Positions 61,633 through 64,000 of a stretch of DNA of 64,000 bases are shown here, piece by piece; position 1 is the first letter of the stretch; every line of letters starts with the position of its first letter. A program made the translations under genes and the position numbers. The notes beneath the pieces were generated by a model. It ran no database searches, had not been told where the DNA came from, and saw nothing but the letters and a program-made list of their open reading frames with translations. Source of the DNA: Shewanella amazonensis SB2B (GTDB lineage Bacteria > Pseudomonadota > Gammaproteobacteria > Enterobacterales > Shewanellaceae); assembly GCF_000015245.1 (NCBI RefSeq), contig NC_008700.1, forward strand, positions 2,858,001 to 2,922,000. The letters run 5' to 3'.

Positions 61633-62244
61633 GTTCCGTCTTGAACACACTGAACCCGGATTTAAACAGAGCATCTTGGGTAAACTGCGCCGCCCCTGCA
61701 AGGAAAAGTATTGTATATCCCTGCACGAAGTCATCTTGCAATGCTCACATGGGAGTCTTACTTTGACCGAACACAATGTGATGATATTGGAAAATATCGT
61801 ATCTCAGTGAGGTTGATGTATGCGTCGCCATCATGGCAAGTGCTCGCAACAAGGCAATCTACGGGCTCGCAAGCTCCCGCGAATAACCGTTACTCGAAAT
61901 GGCAAGCAAGACGGATAGGGCCTTACTATCCCTCATCCACTGCAAGTCGCTGACTTTATTATTCTGACCGTTGAGCGTACCAGTTGGAGTGCTAAAAGAA
62001 TTGTACGCGGCGAAAGGACCGGGTACACGACAGCAAGCCAAGCAAATATTAATTGCTACCTCTTGGCGCAAACACAATAAGCTGCATGTATTCGCCGATA
62101 ACCACCGAATACATATGTTACCAGCAGTTTTATGCTGCGAAGCCTTGTTGCTGTTTCAGAAAAGGCTATGATACGTCCACTCTGACAGGGTCCACCTTTT
62201 TGGTAAGTTGCACCTAAAGTAGCAATATCATCGAGTTAAATCTT
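61633..62244. other. intergenic patch without a supported gene
   Basis: About 610 bp. Two short plus-strand frames (61711-61953 and 61971-62171) have no ribosome-binding sites and no recognisable family. The sequence has a mosaic look, unlike normal Shewanella intergenic DNA, and may be remnant of acquired DNA together with the following orphan gene. Confidence 0.45.
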
Positions 62245-62820
62245 ATGTCCATATCCTATTTGAACAACTTGAATTGGTCAGATTGGACCAGAGAAGAGAG
62301 GTTTTTCTGCTCCTGTTTATACGAGCAAGTCAACTCTGATCCTGCAGCCTTGGTAAGGCTTATTAACAGCGAGACATCGCTCAACCTAAAAGAAAATGTG
62401 TATTGGGATATAGGCTACGAGGTTTGCTTATACCGGGACTACCAGTGGCATAGAGCTTCTTCACCGATTGGCGCATCGCAGTATTCTCAGAAGCGCACGT
62501 TCGATCTCTGTCTGTTTTCAGAAGATACAATCGTCATTATCGAAGCAAAGGCTTTCGGTCGATTTTCCGAAGAGGATGGCAACAAATTAGCCAGAGATAG
62601 AAAACAAATACCGGAGTTATTAGCCAAACCAAACCTTAAGGTTTGCACTGTTGCTTTAGCGTCATCCATCTATTTTGAGAACCATGGCAAATACGGTAAG
62701 CCGGATATCCTGGATGCATTTGATGCGAGGTTAACCTGGCACGCGCTTTTTAAAACCTATCACAATGCGCTGTTTGAACAAGCCGACAAGCTCTATAAGT
62801 CGTTACCGACTTTTGCATAG
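62245..62820 (+). CDS. orphan protein with a PD-(D/E)XK nuclease-like motif
   Basis: 191-aa protein that I do not recognise by name. It contains FDLCLFSEDTIVIIEAKAFGRF (split here: Asp87, then Glu100-x-Lys102), the spacing and strand pattern of a PD-(D/E)XK nuclease core. Such a core occurs in restriction, repair and defence enzymes, so nuclease activity is inference. It has no signal or membrane helix and several Cys and aromatic residues. Codon use is AT-richer than neighbouring genes (AAA, TTA, ATA common). There is no SD before the ATG. It stands alone, between the cyclophilin gene and rlmM. Confidence 0.7.
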   Translation: MSISYLNNLNWSDWTREERFFCSCLYEQVNSDPAALVRLINSETSLNLKENVYWDIGYEVCLYRDYQWHRASSPIGASQYSQKRTFDLCLFSEDTIVIIEAKAFGRFSEEDGNKLARDRKQIPELLAKPNLKVCTVALASSIYFENHGKYGKPDILDAFDARLTWHALFKTYHNALFEQADKLYKSLPTFA

Positions 62821-62843
62821 TGTTCAAATGGAGTACCCAGATA

Positions 62844-62873
62844 AAATAAAGGCGCCATTGGGCGCCTTTATTT
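62844..62873. terminator. terminator between the orphan gene and rlmM
   Basis: AAATAAAGGCGCC-att-GGGCGCCTTTATTT hairpin, symmetric, serving both convergent genes. Confidence 0.85.
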
Positions 62874-62900
62874 GTGCTCGAGCAAGCCTTGATCCGACTA

Positions 62901-63986
62901 TCAAATCCAAGGTGAACTTGGGCGGAGCCACAGGTGTACAGTCACTTCGTCACGATCGTGATAAAGGTGCTTACAGGCCAGATGAAACTCGTGAATGCCA
63001 TTTTCCTTAAGGATGGCATGCATATTGGCGAGGATCTGCGACACCTCTTTGTAGCGGCTTTTCATCGGTAGTTTGAGGTTAAAAATCGCCTCTTTAAACC
63101 AGCCCTGAATCGCCCAGTATTCCATCAATTCAGCCACACGGGCAGGCTTTTCCACCATGTCACATACCAGCCAGTAGATATTACGGCGGGCTGGCTCAAA
63201 TTTGAAACCGTCAGCGCGGTGGTGCGTCACCTGTCCGGTTTCCATCAGATCATGGTTCATGGGGCCATTATCGATGGCGTGCACCATCATGCCACGGCGC
63301 ACCAATTGATAAGTCCAGCCACCGGGACAAGCGCCCAAATCCACCGCATTGAGTCCACTGCGAAGACGGGTTTCGTGCTCTTCACGGGGAATAAAATGGA
63401 TAAAGGCTTCGTCCAATTTAAGGGTCGAACGACTCGGAGCGTCCGCCGGAAATTTTAGCCGCGGGATCCCCATAAAGTGTGGAGAGCTGTTGTTTGACAA
63501 CGAATAACCGGTAAAAGCCTTGTTGGGCGCCACAAAGCACACATGCACTATGGGACGACGGCTGCTTTCTTTGTCCAGCAGCACACCACGCTTTTTCAAT
63601 GCCTGACGCAGGGGCACTGTGAATTTACGGCAGAAGGCAGAAAGCTCTTTGGCTTCATTGGTATCTGGGGTTTCTACCCGCAGTTCCCCTGCCCGTTCAA
63701 CTTCCGTCAGGCTCTCAGCAATAGGGGTAACCCTGTCTTCAGGTGAAAAGTCATCAAGCAAATCGCCACAGGCGAACATCTGCCGGGCAAAAATCAGCGA
63801 GTCCAGAGGCAATTCTTTGGCGAGGCGATCACCATCATCAGGGCTGAATCCCTGAAATACCACATAAGCATCGTCGCGGTTGGCTTTGACGAAACCACCA
63901 ATGCCGAGCTCGGCGGCCCGCTGCTGAATTTCAGCCGCACAGTCTTTTTCATAACCGGCACGGCAATATAAGAACAGGTTTTTCAT
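62901..63986 (-). CDS. rlmM: 23S rRNA 2'-O-ribose methyltransferase RlmM (C2498)
   Basis: 361-aa enzyme methylating the ribose of C2498 in 23S rRNA, using SAM. N-terminal THUMP-like region (LFLYCRAGYEKDCAAEIQQRAAELGIGGFV), then a Rossmann methyltransferase domain with AVDLGACPGGWTYQLVRRGM (SAM loop), a catalytic Lys region FNLKLPMKSRYKEV, and C-terminal FHLACKHLYHDRDEVTVHLW. The length matches E. coli RlmM (366 aa). The ATG at 63984-63986 is the natural start. Its upstream region lies beyond the window. Confidence 0.97.
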   Translation of the reverse strand: MKNLFLYCRAGYEKDCAAEIQQRAAELGIGGFVKANRDDAYVVFQGFSPDDGDRLAKELPLDSLIFARQMFACGDLLDDFSPEDRVTPIAESLTEVERAGELRVETPDTNEAKELSAFCRKFTVPLRQALKKRGVLLDKESSRRPIVHVCFVAPNKAFTGYSLSNNSSPHFMGIPRLKFPADAPSRSTLKLDEAFIHFIPREEHETRLRSGLNAVDLGACPGGWTYQLVRRGMMVHAIDNGPMNHDLMETGQVTHHRADGFKFEPARRNIYWLVCDMVEKPARVAELMEYWAIQGWFKEAIFNLKLPMKSRYKEVSQILANMHAILKENGIHEFHLACKHLYHDRDEVTVHLWLRPSSPWI

Positions 63987-64000
63987 TGCGATTCTTCGTT

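Noticed and set aside
61780..62170. Integron attC-like or remnant transposon sequence before the orphan gene
   Set aside because: No consistent core sites, inverted repeats or transposase fragments could be identified; kept only as an unexplained patch.
1..64000. CRISPR arrays, tRNA and rRNA genes
   Set aside because: No regularly spaced repeats and no cloverleaf or rRNA-like sequence were seen, apart from the tRNA-like ends of tmRNA.

Overview
The window looks like a chromosomal stretch of a Shewanella-type gammaproteobacterium. This rests on the proteins I recognise (BamE, RnfH, RatA, SmpB, RlmM, PpnN, Xni, NAD-type isocitrate dehydrogenase), a tmRNA with an ANDDNYALAA tag next to smpB, a split periplasmic flavocytochrome c, and a moderately GC-rich composition. 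A Shewanella amazonensis-like species is plausible, but I cannot prove the species from sequence alone. There are no rRNA or tRNA genes, no CRISPR array and no prophage. The only clear mobile element is one IS200-type insertion near 41.2-41.8 kb.

Layout. 0-4.8 kb: the end of an HDOD-domain gene, then the glyoxylate-shunt operon aceB-aceA (minus strand) behind a long regulatory region that holds GntR-like and HexR-like palindromes and a 15-nt tandem repeat. 4.8-7.8 kb: a split borosin RiPP operon (N-methyltransferase, 71-aa precursor), followed with no gap by a TPR/GGDEF diguanylate cyclase. 8.1-10.6 kb: bamE, rnfH-ratA, smpB and ssrA. 10.8-13.0 kb: a divergent LysR/MFS efflux pair. 13.1-20.4 kb: what looks like a cyanophycin-scavenging locus, with an exported cyanophycinase divergent from TonB receptor, YfcC-type permease and isoaspartyl dipeptidase genes. 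20.4-24.1 kb: a solute-binding-like protein, a thioredoxin-like membrane protein, a chemotaxis transducer and a DUF3297 protein.

24.2-29.8 kb: a TtrSR-like two-component system divergent from a Tat-exported flavoprotein reductase, a tetraheme cytochrome and a porin, which together suggest regulated anaerobic respiration of an unknown electron acceptor. 29.9-36.1 kb: a DEAD-box helicase, a PAS-GGDEF-EAL protein and a Lon-like protease. 36.2-37.9 kb: an old-yellow-enzyme reductase divergent from a TetR regulator across three near-identical palindromes. 38.0-44.4 kb: a small conserved protein, a YebC-family regulator, a POT peptide transporter, the IS200 element, a subtilase and an OsmC protein. 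44.4-49.7 kb: two large exported peptidases (tricorn-like S41 and M61). 49.8-55.8 kb: a degenerate-GGDEF TPR protein, an intact diguanylate cyclase, ppnN and xni. 56.0-64.0 kb: a DUF3192 protein, an S9 peptidase, NAD-isocitrate dehydrogenase, a cyclophilin lipoprotein, an orphan PD-(D/E)XK-like protein in a compositionally odd patch, and rlmM.

Themes. Exported proteolysis and peptide uptake recur (S8, S9, S41, M61, POT, IadA, cyanophycinase, TonB receptor), as does cyclic-di-GMP signalling (three intact GGDEF proteins and one degenerate). Isocitrate is a metabolic branch point represented by both aceA and the NAD-dependent dehydrogenase. The most interesting parts are the borosin operon with its coupled diguanylate cyclase, the cyanophycin locus, and the split flavocytochrome with altered active-site positions.
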